Source: Cognatishimia sp. F0-27 (lineage in GTDB: Bacteria; Pseudomonadota; Alphaproteobacteria; Rhodobacterales; Rhodobacteraceae). Taken from it: DNA of 64,000 nucleotides. Positions 51,936 to 60,794 of this stretch are shown one piece after another (the stretch's first letter is position 1; every line of letters starts with the position of its first letter). Both the position numbers and the translations under genes were made by a program. The notes under the pieces were generated by a model. The model saw only the letters and a list, made by a program, of their open reading frames with translations. It had not been told where the DNA came from and searched no databases. The DNA lies in contig NZ_JAFMPQ010000013.1 in the NCBI RefSeq assembly GCF_020667845.1, positions 47,952-111,951 on the forward strand, in the 5' to 3' direction.

Positions 51936-52315
51936 TGGCAGAGCCCGAAACGCTCCGCGTCCACATACCACTCACCATGCGCAATCGCGGCGGCCGCCCT
52001 CGCATTCTGCCTCCCAAGGAGATCGAGGTGGCCATGGAACGCGGCCAGGATGCTCGCCTTCTGCGCGCCATCGGCCGAGCATGGGACTGGCGGCGCAGGC
52101 TTGAGCGCGGCGACGTCACCACCATTGCCGATCTCGCCAGAGAGGAAGGCATCTCCGACCGCTATGTCAGCCGCGTGATCCGACTGGCATGGCTCTCGCC
52201 ATCAGTGCTGGAACGGTTGGTCCTGCGGCGCGAGCCCACGGTGCTGTCGATCTTCGACCTTTGCGGCGTGGCGGAGCTGCCATGGGTTGAGCAGCCGGGG
52301 CGCGTGTTTGACTGA
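51935..52315 (+). CDS. HTH protein following the recombinase
   Basis: A 126-residue protein sharing TGATG with the recombinase stop. It has a clear helix-turn-helix (TIADLAREEGISDRYVSRVI) and ends SIFDLCGVAELPWVEQPGRVFD. It is typically encoded just after DUF2924-linked recombinases, so a role as recombination accessory or regulator is likely. Convergent with the DUF3883 gene, 3 bp apart. Confidence 0.7.
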   Translation: MAEPETLRVHIPLTMRNRGGRPRILPPKEIEVAMERGQDARLLRAIGRAWDWRRRLERGDVTTIADLAREEGISDRYVSRVIRLAWLSPSVLERLVLRREPTVLSIFDLCGVAELPWVEQPGRVFD

Positions 52316-52318
52316 GGG

Positions 52319-53149
52319 TCAGTGAAAGCTGGCCTGAAAACTCGTGGCGGTCAGCGACACGTGGGCGTCCAGCGGCGGGCGCAGTTCGAACGCCTTCGGC
52401 TCGCGTGCAAAGTGATAGAGCCGCATGAGGCACCAGTCCGCCCGCCGTTCGTCGGCAACAGCCAGCTCGTTCCGCGAAATATGGAATGGTGTGCGTTCCC
52501 AGCCGTTGGTCGTCTTCACTTCGATCAGACGGGGCCGACCATCCGGCGCATAACTGGCGATATCATACCCCGCGCCATCGCCATCCTCCTCCGAGACCCA
52601 TCGCACCTTTGACGCAAGATCAGAGCGCCCGGAGCCAGCCAGCACCGCTTTTTCATGCGCCAGCGCGCGTTCCTCTCCCGCCCGGCCAAGCGCGCGGTTG
52701 CGCTCGTCACGCTCCGCCACATCGAATTTGCGGGCGGTGGCGATGGTTTGCTCAAGTTCAGCCGGAGGCGGTTGGTTGCTGAGCGTCGGGGGCGGTCCAA
52801 TCCAAAGTTGAGCCGCCTCGCGGAGGCCCATCGCGGGCCGGTCCGGAATGCGGGACAGCCAGCCGGGGTTGAGTTCCAGCCAACGCGCCACCGCCTCTTC
52901 TAGTGTGCCCTGGTAGTTTTGCGCGGGCTTGTAGCCGGGGATCCAGTCCTCTCCGAGTGCCCGGAGAACCGCGCTGATGTTCTGGTGCTTGAATTCAATC
53001 GAACTGCGGTTGCGGTCGATCTGGCTCTGAAGACCGCGATTGTGCGCGGCCTTGTTATAGGACTGGCCAGCAAAGTCCGCAGCCAGCATCGCGAAGTAGT
53101 CCGCGACGATCAGGTCGTTCTCTGCATCTGTCCAGGCCCCGTTCGACAT
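52319..53149 (-). CDS. DUF3883 PD-(D/E)XK-like protein
   Basis: A 276-residue protein. The C-terminal domain matches DUF3883: GAGYDIASYAPDGRPRLIEV followed by KTT and WERTPFHISRNEL, the D...E-x-K pattern of a restriction-like nuclease fold. The N-terminal half is helical (NRSSIEFKHQNISAVLRALG). DUF3883 domains are common in defence islands. It lies alone at the edge of the prophage, so it may be a phage-borne defence gene or part of the host island. Confidence 0.75.
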   Translation of the reverse strand: MSNGAWTDAENDLIVADYFAMLAADFAGQSYNKAAHNRGLQSQIDRNRSSIEFKHQNISAVLRALGEDWIPGYKPAQNYQGTLEEAVARWLELNPGWLSRIPDRPAMGLREAAQLWIGPPPTLSNQPPPAELEQTIATARKFDVAERDERNRALGRAGEERALAHEKAVLAGSGRSDLASKVRWVSEEDGDGAGYDIASYAPDGRPRLIEVKTTNGWERTPFHISRNELAVADERRADWCLMRLYHFAREPKAFELRPPLDAHVSLTATSFQASFH

Positions 53150-53539
53150 GCGGCCAGGCTAGACGCGGGAAAATCATTTGTCATCAGCGGTTTCGGTTGG
53201 AGGTTTGGGATGCAAACCCACCCAAGAAATCCGCCGGTTTACGCTGGCATCCCGAGCAACGCGCCTACTGCGTGTTCCGTCTATGTTGCCATCGATATCG
53301 TTCGGAACGCGCGTTTGGGTTTTGGCGGGGTTTGGCAGCAAAGCATTGAAAGGTAATAATAAAAGCGGACCGAACCGGAACGGGCGAGGTTCGCCCAAAC
53401 TGAGACTGAGGGCCATTCTGAGCCCAGCTTCGGCCAGGCGGCGCGGCTAAGAGGTTCGGTCGGTTCCCGCAAGCCCCTTTGACAACACGGAAAAATCCGT
53501 GCCCATCAGGGCGGTGTCACTGGTTCGCAATGGGGATAA
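53150..53539. other. Intergenic region, prophage-chromosome boundary
   Basis: No gene seen on either strand. It holds the promoter side of the DUF3883 gene and the right end of the prophage. No repeat longer than a few bases shared with the left margin (9043-9125) was found by eye, so attL/attR are not assigned. Confidence 0.5.
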
Positions 53540-53629
53540 TGGCGGAGAGGAAGGGATTCGAACCCTCGAGACGGTTTCCCGCCTACACACTTTCCAGGCG
53601 TGCGCCTTCGACCACTCGGCCACCTCTCC
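53540..53629 (-). tRNA. tRNA-Ser (anticodon GGA)
   Basis: Minus-strand tRNA: acceptor GGAGAGG pairs with CCTCTCC, discriminator G and encoded CCA (53540-53542). The D-arm, long variable arm typical of serine tRNAs, and T-loop GGTTCGAATCC are all present. The anticodon loop CTGGAAA gives GGA, reading TCC/TCT codons. It marks the edge of the host chromosome next to the prophage. Confidence 0.95.
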
Positions 53630-53714
53630 GCCGACCCCTTTAGCGTGACTGGCAGGGGAGCTTCAAGGGGGGCAATGCAGAAAACAGTCGATGATCGGGC
53701 CGTGACTTCGGAGA

Positions 53715-55508
53715 TCAGCTTGAGACCTGCTCTCGCAAGATCGACGCGGTTAACGAGACCATGAGATAAATGCCTGCAAAAATCAAAAATGCCAGCACCG
53801 TATTCTCGAAGGCTCTCGGATAGCTCGGATCTTCAGACCGAAGCGGCTCGACAGAGGTTGTCAGGTAGCGCGCCTGGCTGTCCGCGTCGCGCCGTGCCTG
53901 ATCAAGCCGCTCAAGCGCGGTGGACAGCATCATGTCGCGCGTCGCGAGGTCGCCTTCCGCAAGCCGGATCTGAATCGCGATCTCGGCAAGCGAGTCGCCA
54001 CCCGTCGTCGCGCTTGTCATCTGGCCATTGAGATCTTCAAGCAGCGTTTCAAGCCGCCGGATATCACCCTGCACCCCGTCGACCCGCGATGCGTTGGGGC
54101 GCCGATTGTCGAGCAGGGCCTGCAATTGTAGCTGCTTTTCCTGCAATTGCAGTTCAAAGGTATTGATCTGGCTGCGCAGCGCCGCGATGCGTCCCTCGGG
54201 ATCGATCATCGCGCCTTCCTGTTGCAGTCGAACGACGCGCTCCTGGGCCTCCCGTCGGGCGTCTTCCGCATCGCGCAGACCTTGTTCCGCATCCTCAACC
54301 GCGTTTGCGCGTTTGCGCAGGGAGAGATTGTCCACCCGCTCCTCGGCGTAGCCGATCAGCGCGCGGCTGAAATCCGCCGCAGTGTCGGGATCCGCGGCCA
54401 TGACCTCCATGCGGATTACGCCTTCTGTCGGATCGTAGCCGATTTCGACGTGTCGCTGATACAGGTCGTACGCGGCCTCGTTGGACGGGTTCTCTTCCAG
54501 TCGCTGTATCGGGTCGATCCAGTCCTGCGTGAAATGGCTCTTGAAGCCGACATCCGCATCGAGCCGGAGCATCGCGTCCTTGGAGGTGAGGTAGCTCTGT
54601 ACCGCGATGGCGTCCTGATTGGTGGCGAACTGCGTGCCGGAGAGCAGCCCAAGCCCGCCGCCACCACTGCTTTCTGCCTTGAGAATGAGGAATTCGGACT
54701 TGGTGGCATACATCGGGGTTGCCACCGCAAAGAAATAATACCCGGCCAGAATAGTGGGCAGACAGACAAAGACCATAAGCCGCGCGAGCAACAACAGCGA
54801 CTTGCGCCGCCGCCGTTGGGCCAGCTCCTGCTGGATCTTGCGGATCTCCGCGTTGCGTCGCTCGGCCGGGCTGAGCGTTTCGGTAGAGGGCAGCGTCTCT
54901 TTTTGATCCGGTGAAACCGTTTGCGGCAGCTCCGCCTTGGCATTCTTTTTGGCGGGGACGGGCGTTTTGCCCGATGCCTCCTGTGCGGCGACGATTTCGA
55001 GCATGTTGGCGCGTTGAAACGGGTCCACACCACGCAGGCGCAACAGGCGCACCGCGTCATAATCCGAGCTTGGTTCCAGACCGTGTTTCTGAGCAACGCG
55101 CCGCGCCATGCGAAGCTGACGGCCGGACAGCCCCTCCTGGCGGATCGCGGCGATGTCCGTGGCGGACGCGTCGGGCCGGGGCGGCGCCGGTTTGGCGGCG
55201 GGGGTCGGCGCTTTCTGCACAGGCGCGCGGGGCGTTGCCGCGGACTGAGTTTGGGGCGCGGGACGGGCGGTGCCTTGCCCGGCGGGATGGACCGGCGCCC
55301 GCTGTTGAGGGGGTGCGGCTTCCGGTGCGGCAGCAGGCGGCGCGGTGCCGGCGCGGGACGCAGCGGCACGCGGCTGTGCGACAGGCTCCGCCGGAGCGGG
55401 CGTCACCGGAGGGACGGGGGCCGCAGGGGGCCTCGTTGCCGTCCCCGCGGGAGCGGCGGGATCCGCGCTCCGGATGCGGAATCTCCTAGCTCTGGGTTTC
55501 GTAGTCAT
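53715..55508 (-). CDS. kpsE: Capsule polysaccharide export inner-membrane protein (KpsE/Wzz-like)
   Basis: A 597-residue polysaccharide co-polymerase/export protein. A Pro/Ala-rich cytosolic N-terminus (1-110) leads to a helical segment (LSGRQLRMARRVAQKHGLEP). Then come a first TM near 240-262 (LARLMVFVCLPTILAGYYFF), a periplasmic coiled coil (about 390-540) and a second TM close to the end (NTVLAFLIFAGIYLMVSL). It would span from the ABC exporter to the outer membrane. It overlaps the ATPase gene stop by 23 nt. The permease and outer-membrane parts are not in view. Confidence 0.8.
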   Translation of the reverse strand: MTTKPRARRFRIRSADPAAPAGTATRPPAAPVPPVTPAPAEPVAQPRAAASRAGTAPPAAAPEAAPPQQRAPVHPAGQGTARPAPQTQSAATPRAPVQKAPTPAAKPAPPRPDASATDIAAIRQEGLSGRQLRMARRVAQKHGLEPSSDYDAVRLLRLRGVDPFQRANMLEIVAAQEASGKTPVPAKKNAKAELPQTVSPDQKETLPSTETLSPAERRNAEIRKIQQELAQRRRRKSLLLLARLMVFVCLPTILAGYYFFAVATPMYATKSEFLILKAESSGGGGLGLLSGTQFATNQDAIAVQSYLTSKDAMLRLDADVGFKSHFTQDWIDPIQRLEENPSNEAAYDLYQRHVEIGYDPTEGVIRMEVMAADPDTAADFSRALIGYAEERVDNLSLRKRANAVEDAEQGLRDAEDARREAQERVVRLQQEGAMIDPEGRIAALRSQINTFELQLQEKQLQLQALLDNRRPNASRVDGVQGDIRRLETLLEDLNGQMTSATTGGDSLAEIAIQIRLAEGDLATRDMMLSTALERLDQARRDADSQARYLTTSVEPLRSEDPSYPRAFENTVLAFLIFAGIYLMVSLTASILREQVSS

Positions 55509-56145
55509 ACAGCGCTTTCGCTTCTTCCAGAGTGTCGAACATGTTGAGCCTTCCGTCCATCAGGACAGCTGCCTTGCGTGCAAATTTCTCAAGGATCTGC
55601 GGTTGGTGCGACACGATGATGATCGTGGTCGTGCGAAGGCGATCCGCGAGAATGTCGCCCGCCTTGCGGTTGAATTCCACATCGGTGGAATTCGGCATGC
55701 CCTCGTCGATGAGATACATGTCGAAGTCGAGCGCCAGCATCAGCGAAAACGTAAACCGCGCCCGCATGCCGGAAGAATAGGTGCCGATTGGCTGGTCGAA
55801 ATACTCTTCCAGCCCGCACAGCCATCGACAAAAACTTTCCACATAGTCGGGGTCGAGCCCGTAGAGGCGCGCGATATAGCGCGCATTCTCGCGTGCGGAA
55901 ATCTTGGAGACGACCCCGCCCATATAGCCAAGTGGAAAGGAAATCTTGCAGCCCCGGCGCACTTCGCCCTCGTCGGGTTTCTCCAACCCGGCCATCATCT
56001 TGATGAGGGTGGTCTTGCCGGTTCCATTCGGGGCCAGAATGCCGAGCGACTCGCCAAGCTCCACGCGGAACGACACGCGATCAAGGATGACCTTGCGCTG
56101 CACGCCTGTCCAGAAGGACTTGCTGACCATGTCGAACTCAAGCAT
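55486..56145 (-). CDS. kpsT: Capsule polysaccharide ABC transporter ATPase (KpsT-like)
   Basis: A 219-residue ATPase powering capsule polysaccharide export. Walker A is LAPNGTGKTT (Ala in place of the usual first Gly), signature YSSGMRARF, Walker B MYLIDEGMP, switch His in VSHQP. It is the KpsT/Wzt short form without a C-terminal glycan-binding domain. First gene of the pair, with KpsE immediately downstream. Confidence 0.85.
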   Translation of the reverse strand: MLEFDMVSKSFWTGVQRKVILDRVSFRVELGESLGILAPNGTGKTTLIKMMAGLEKPDEGEVRRGCKISFPLGYMGGVVSKISARENARYIARLYGLDPDYVESFCRWLCGLEEYFDQPIGTYSSGMRARFTFSLMLALDFDMYLIDEGMPNSTDVEFNRKAGDILADRLRTTTIIIVSHQPQILEKFARKAAVLMDGRLNMFDTLEEAKALYDYETQS

Positions 56146-56508
56146 CGCTCATGCCTTGGCTGCTTTCGTCGGCACCGAACCGGGATGGATCGGGCCCCGT
56201 TTCACGGGGTATGCGGCCTGCCTAACGGCTGATCTGGGCCACATTATGACCCCGGTTCGAATCAAAAACAACGCGGGCCGTGCCGGGAAGGCCCGCGGGG
56301 AGGTTGGATGGCGAGGCCGTGTATTATGGCGCGCAAAAGGTTTAGAATTCGTTTGGGCAGCCATGGCGTGCCAGCGCTCCGGTCGTGTCGCGGCGCCGCC
56401 CCATGCTCCGGGTGACTGGCGGCCGGCGTGGGACGGATCGCGATCCGGGGTGAAAAATGCACGGTTCTTGACTGCCCAAACCGCATGGGCGCGCTACACC
56501 CATCAGGG
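56146..56508. other. Intergenic region between divergent genes
   Basis: 363 bp between the leftward kpsT-like gene and the rightward glycosylase gene. No gene supported. A short GC hairpin (CCGGGAAGGCCCGCGGGG) lies near 56283. Promoters for both directions are expected. Confidence 0.4.
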
Positions 56509-57096
56509 ATGGAGAAACTGAAACAGGACTTGCGCGGTTGCCGGATCTGCGCGGAACGCTTCGCGGCCACGGCGACGCGGCACCACCCGCGACCGGTGGT
56601 CTGGTTCCGGCCCGGCGTGCGGCTCATCATTGCCAGCCAGGCACCGGGCCTGCGCGCACATCACGCAAAGGAGCCGTTTCGTGACCCGTCCGGGACCCGT
56701 TTGCGGGACTGGATGGGCGTGAGCGAAGAACAATTCTATGACCAGACGCGCATTGGGATCGTGCCGATGGGCTTTTGCTTTCCCGGCTATGACGCGCAGG
56801 GGGCCGACCTGCCGCCGCCTGCGGTCTGTCGCAACACGTGGCATGCACAGATCTTTGATGCCATGGGCGCGGTGCCGCTCAAGCTCGTGATCGGCGGGTA
56901 CGCACAGCGCTATCACCTTGGCACGCGTGCCGGCGTGACCGAGACGGTGCAAGCGTGGCGCGACCATCTGCCGGGGGCAATCCCCTTGCCCCATCCATCC
57001 TGGCGCAATACGGCTTGGCTCAAACGCAATCCGTGGTTCGAGAATGAGCTTCTGCCCGTTCTCAAGACCCGGGTGAGAGAGGTGCTCGATGGCTGA
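56509..57096 (+). CDS. Uracil-DNA glycosylase family protein
   Basis: A 195-residue member of the uracil-DNA glycosylase superfamily. Motif A is IASQAPGLRAHH, motif B HPSWRNTAW, and GGYAQRYHLG lies between. Two N-terminal cysteines (GCRICAERF) recall Fe-S-binding UDGs of families 4/5, but four ligands are not evident. The start is ATG 56509. It overlaps the next gene by 8 nt. Probably base excision repair; substrate not certain. Confidence 0.75.
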   Translation: MEKLKQDLRGCRICAERFAATATRHHPRPVVWFRPGVRLIIASQAPGLRAHHAKEPFRDPSGTRLRDWMGVSEEQFYDQTRIGIVPMGFCFPGYDAQGADLPPPAVCRNTWHAQIFDAMGAVPLKLVIGGYAQRYHLGTRAGVTETVQAWRDHLPGAIPLPHPSWRNTAWLKRNPWFENELLPVLKTRVREVLDG

Positions 57097-57877
57097 AACG
57101 CCCCTTGATGCCGCCCATGCGGCAATGGACGCCAACCCCGGCGACGATGCGGCACGGCTGCGCTTTTACGAGCGTCTGGCAGAATCCGAACTGGTGCTGA
57201 TGCTGTCCGAGGAACCAAAGGGAGATGCGCTGTCGCCGGAGATCTTCGATCTCGGAGATGCGCGCTTCGTGCTGGTTTTCGACCGCGAGGAACGGCTGGC
57301 GCAATTCGCCGGGAAACCGGTGCCATACGCGGCCCTGTCGGGGCGGGCGCTGGCGCGCTTGGCCGCGGAGCAGGCGATCGGGCTTGCGGTCAATCCGGAG
57401 GTCGCGCCGTCCTCGATCCTGTTGCCGCCGGAGGCGCTTGCATGGCTTGTGAGCACGCTGGAACAGGATCCCCAGGAAGCCGATGTCCGCGTCGAGACGC
57501 TCGGCGCGCCGGGCGATTTGCCCGATACGCTTCTGGGCGCTCTGGACCGCAAGCTGGCTGCGATGGCCGGGCTTGCGCGCAAGGCCTATCTGGCGAGCGT
57601 GACCTATTCCGACGGGACGCGCGGGCATCTGCTTGGGATTACGGGCGCGGTGGACGGCGCGGAACCGGCGCTGGCGCGGGCCATCCAGGAAGCGCTGGTG
57701 TTTTCCGGGCTTGAGGCGGGCGCACTGGACGTGACCTTTCTGGGCGATGCGGATCCGCGCGCCGCGGAGCTTGCGCGGGTCGCCTTGCGTTTTGATCTGC
57801 CGGAGCCGCCGAAGGTGGCGCGGCAGGTCATGCAGCCTCCGGGATCGGATCCGGAAAAGCCGCCCATTCTGAAGTAG
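57089..57877 (+). CDS. SseB-domain protein
   Basis: A 262-residue protein with the SseB N-terminal domain (ELVLMLSEEPKGDALSP; RFVLVFDREERLAQF) and a C-terminal SseB-like domain (ARAIQEALVFSGLEAGALDV). Family function in non-pathogens is unclear. It overlaps the glycosylase gene, so the pair is co-transcribed, and converges on the P1 peptidase gene 14 bp away. Confidence 0.75.
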   Translation: MAETPLDAAHAAMDANPGDDAARLRFYERLAESELVLMLSEEPKGDALSPEIFDLGDARFVLVFDREERLAQFAGKPVPYAALSGRALARLAAEQAIGLAVNPEVAPSSILLPPEALAWLVSTLEQDPQEADVRVETLGAPGDLPDTLLGALDRKLAAMAGLARKAYLASVTYSDGTRGHLLGITGAVDGAEPALARAIQEALVFSGLEAGALDVTFLGDADPRAAELARVALRFDLPEPPKVARQVMQPPGSDPEKPPILK

Positions 57878-57891
57878 AGGGTGCGCGGGGT

Positions 57892-58902
57892 CTATGGGAT
57901 GAGGCCAAGCTCCGCGCGCAACGTCGGCAGGGTGTCTGCCGGTGCGGGTGTGGCCTCCCAGACGGCACGGGCGATGGCGCGTGCGAGGCACAGGCTGGCC
58001 GCATGACCGATCCAGGCCAGTTCGAGATCCGGCGCGGACAGGGGTTTCTCGCCGGTTGCGGCAGCAAAGACGAGGTCGCCATCCATCGGCGTGTGGGCAG
58101 GCTGGATGGCGCGGGCGATGCCGTCATGGGCTGCAACCGCCATACGGTGGCACTGGGCCTTGTCGAGCGACGCATCGGTGGCGACGATGGCAATTGTCGT
58201 GTTGCCCTGCCGGGCCATCGCGGCGGCCTTGCGGCTTGCCGGTAGCGGTTGGAAACCGCGCGCGGGATCAGGGCCAAGATCGCCGAATTCGCCATGGAAT
58301 TCCGCGTTCTGTGCCCAGAAATGCCGGCCCGAGGGGGTGGTGACGGAGCCCAGAGGATTGGGGGCGACGAGCGCGCCCACGGTGATCCCGCCTTCGAGCA
58401 CAAGCGAGGCCGACCCAAGTCCGCCCTTGTGCATGGCCGTCTGTGCTCCGGTGCCGGCGCCGACGGTCCCGAGCGCGAAGTCCCGCGCGGCACTGCCGTA
58501 GGCGGTGCGGCCAAGGGCGGGGTAGGGATTCAGCTCCCAGTTCTTGTCGCCGCCATTCAGCAGATCAAACAGGATCGCGGCCGAGACCAGCGGCACCCGC
58601 GCGGCATGCACGGCAAAGCCGCGGCCATCCTCGTGCAGCGCATCCATGACACCCTGGGCCGCGGCGAGGCCAAAGGCGCTGCCGCCGGACAGAACCAGCG
58701 CATCGACGCCCGGCGCAGTCTTGTCGGGCGCGAGCAGGTCGGTTTCCCGCGTGCCGGGCGCACCGCCCTGAACCGCGACGGAGGCGGTAAAGGGCGCGTC
58801 GGCGGTGAGCACGGTCACACCGGATTTGAGGGCGGCGTCGGCGGCATTGCCGACGCGCAGGCCGGCGATGTCGGTGATCAGGTTGCGGGGTCCGGGGATC
58901 AT
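57892..58902 (-). CDS. P1 family peptidase (DmpA-like)
   Basis: A 336-residue N-terminal-nucleophile peptidase. NLITDIAGLRVGNA at the start, DALVLSGGSAFGLAAAQGV, and ITVGALVAPNPLGS are P1/DmpA signatures; family members are self-cleaving aminopeptidases or beta-aminopeptidases. The start is ATG 58902; upstream Met codons sit over a Met/Cys/His-rich frame with no family character. Confidence 0.85.
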   Translation of the reverse strand: MIPGPRNLITDIAGLRVGNAADAALKSGVTVLTADAPFTASVAVQGGAPGTRETDLLAPDKTAPGVDALVLSGGSAFGLAAAQGVMDALHEDGRGFAVHAARVPLVSAAILFDLLNGGDKNWELNPYPALGRTAYGSAARDFALGTVGAGTGAQTAMHKGGLGSASLVLEGGITVGALVAPNPLGSVTTPSGRHFWAQNAEFHGEFGDLGPDPARGFQPLPASRKAAAMARQGNTTIAIVATDASLDKAQCHRMAVAAHDGIARAIQPAHTPMDGDLVFAAATGEKPLSAPDLELAWIGHAASLCLARAIARAVWEATPAPADTLPTLRAELGLIP

Positions 58903-59384
58903 GGAAACAGGCTGTTTTGAAGGATGCACATGCCATGCACAATCCATGCACATTCCATGCGCATCAAGTGCGGAGACGCCGCAGCCGCGCGCATCGCGTC
59001 AATGGCGGTTTCGAGCGGAGGGGCGGAGACCTTGGGGGGCGCTGCCCCCAGCCCTCGCAGGCGAGGGCTTCCCCCGGAGTATTTCGGGACAGAAGAAAGG
59101 GGGCGCGGCTGCGGTGGAGAAGATGGGCCGGGGGCGGCTGTGGCGCGGTGTTGGGGGCGCTGCCCCCAGCCCTCGCAGGCGAGGGCTTCCCCCGGAGTAT
59201 TTCGGGACAGAAGAAGGAGGGGCGTGGCTGCGGCGCAGAGGATGGGCCGAGGGCGGCTGTGGTGCGGTATTGGGGGCGCTGCCCCCGTCACAGCAAAGCT
59301 GTGCCTCCCCCGGAGTATTTCCGGACAGAAGAAGGGAGGATGGGGCGCTGTTGAAGAGGCGCGCCGGAGCCGCCGTGTCGGAGT
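58903..59384. other. Intergenic region with structured repeats
   Basis: 482 bp without a supported gene. The first 130 bp is ordinary sequence containing ATGCACAT words near the peptidase start; the rest is occupied by the three-copy repeat described separately. Confidence 0.6.
59035..59333. repeat. Three-copy tandem structured repeat (double hairpin), period about 118 bp
   Basis: Copies at 59035-59096, 59153-59214 and 59272-59333. Each has GGGGGC-GCT-GCCCCC, then a second stem, then CCCCCGGAGTATTT and GGACAGAAGAAGG. In copies 1 and 2 the second stem is AGCCCTCGC/GCGAGGGCT; in copy 3 it is CACAGC/GCTGTG, a different sequence with the same fold. The 55-bp spacers between copies are also similar. 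Such elements are dispersed in Rhodobacterales genomes as far as I recall. Confidence 0.85.
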
Positions 59385-60125
59385 TCAGATGCAGCGGCCG
59401 CCGTCGACCTCCATGCAGACGCCGGTGACCATGCTCGCTTCGTCCGAGCACAGATAGAGCGCGGCATTGGCCAGGTCTTCCGGCGTCGAGAAACGGCCGA
59501 GCGGGATGGTTGCAAGGAATTTTGCGCGGATTTCAGGCGTGTCCTCACCCATGAAGCTTTTGAGCAGCGGTGTTTCTCCGGCCACGGGGTTGAGCGCGTT
59601 GACCCGGATCCCGTCCGGGGCAAGCTCCACCGCCATGGCGCGGGTGGCCGTGATCATCCAGCCCTTGGAGGCGTTGTACCAGTTGAGACGCGGGCGCGGC
59701 GACACGCCGGCGGTTGACGCGATGTTGAGAATCGCGCCCGTCTTGCGGGCCTTGAGATGCGGCACCAATGCCTGCGCGGTCAGGTAGACCGATTTGCAGT
59801 TCACCGCAAAAACCCGGTCGAAATCCTCCTCGGTCACGGTTTCCAGCGGGGCGGGCAGATGGGTGACCCCGGCATTGTTCACCAGGATGTCCACATGGCC
59901 CATGGTCTCGATGGCGCGCGCGACCATCGCCGTGACATCGGCACGGTCCGAGACATCGGCGGCATGCGGCACGCCGCCGATCGCGGCGCTGGCGGCCTTC
60001 ACGGCGTCAGCGTTGACATCGACCAGAAGCACCTCGGCGCCCTCGGCACAAAAGCGGGTGGCGATGCCGCGACCGAAGCCGCTTGCGGCGCCGGTGACGA
60101 TGGCGGTCTTGCCGGAAAGGCGCAT
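59385..60125 (-). CDS. Short-chain dehydrogenase/reductase
   Basis: A 246-residue classical SDR. The NAD(P) motif is TGAASGFGRG (11-20), NNAG is present, and the active site is Ser137, Tyr150 and Lys154 in WYNASK. Asp after the second strand (LLVDVN) suggests NAD rather than NADP. Substrate not known. The upstream aldehyde dehydrogenase hints at alcohol/aldehyde catabolism. Confidence 0.85.
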   Translation of the reverse strand: MRLSGKTAIVTGAASGFGRGIATRFCAEGAEVLLVDVNADAVKAASAAIGGVPHAADVSDRADVTAMVARAIETMGHVDILVNNAGVTHLPAPLETVTEEDFDRVFAVNCKSVYLTAQALVPHLKARKTGAILNIASTAGVSPRPRLNWYNASKGWMITATRAMAVELAPDGIRVNALNPVAGETPLLKSFMGEDTPEIRAKFLATIPLGRFSTPEDLANAALYLCSDEASMVTGVCMEVDGGRCI

Positions 60126-60134
60126 GGAGGATCC

Positions 60135-60794
60135 TCAGGTGTCGGTTGGGCCGCGGGTCTCATCGGGAAGCGGCGCGTCGGAAGGGGTGGTGGTGTTTGG
60201 TGCGGCGCCCGCGGCGGGCATGGCGGCGGTTGGCACGGCGGCGGGGGACCCCGACTGGCGGGCGCGCAGGGCGCGCAGCGTCACCACCCGCGCGCGCCAC
60301 ACCGTCGCCAATGCGAAGGCAACACCGATGATGGCGCCGAGGAAGGCGCCCTCGTGCATCAGCGCCGCGCGCAGGAAACCGTCCGTGTCGCTGATGCCCT
60401 CGGGGATCGGCAGATGGCTGGCATAGCCCGGCGCGATCATGCCGAGCACCAGCCCGATCATCGCGCCGCCCAAAGCCCAGAGCAGCGTCACGGCCCCGGC
60501 GAAGACCCCCACCGGCACCAGGCTGCGCCGGGGCAGCAGCAGCGCCGCGGCGCCAAAGACCGGCACCCCCATCAGCGCGCCCATCCACCAGCCGGACCGC
60601 CAGCCCACGAGGGCGGCGGCAAGCCGCTCGTTGGTGTCGGCAGAGATGCCGGAACGCGGAAAGGCGACATCATGGAAATAGCTTGCCCCGACCGAAAAGC
60701 TGAGCTGGTTGTGCGCGGCCCCGAGCAAACCGGTGATCACCGCGCCTGCTGCTACCAGCAGACCGAAGAGCACCGGTTTGGAGAATTTAGCCAT
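60135..60794 (-). CDS. Integral membrane hypothetical protein
   Basis: A 219-residue protein with about five hydrophobic segments (PVLFGLLVAAGAVITGLLGA; MGALMGVPVFGAAALLL; LVPVGVFAGAVTLLWALGG; and two more) and a disordered Ala/Pro/Thr C-terminal tail. Overlaps the aldehyde dehydrogenase stop by 8 nt. Family not recognised. Confidence 0.65.
   Translation of the reverse strand: MAKFSKPVLFGLLVAAGAVITGLLGAAHNQLSFSVGASYFHDVAFPRSGISADTNERLAAALVGWRSGWWMGALMGVPVFGAAALLLPRRSLVPVGVFAGAVTLLWALGGAMIGLVLGMIAPGYASHLPIPEGISDTDGFLRAALMHEGAFLGAIIGVAFALATVWRARVVTLRALRARQSGSPAAVPTAAMPAAGAAPNTTTPSDAPLPDETRGPTDT

Noticed and set aside
59035..59333. CRISPR or insertion-sequence remnant
   Set aside because: Spacers between copies are similar to one another and no transposase or terminal repeats are present.
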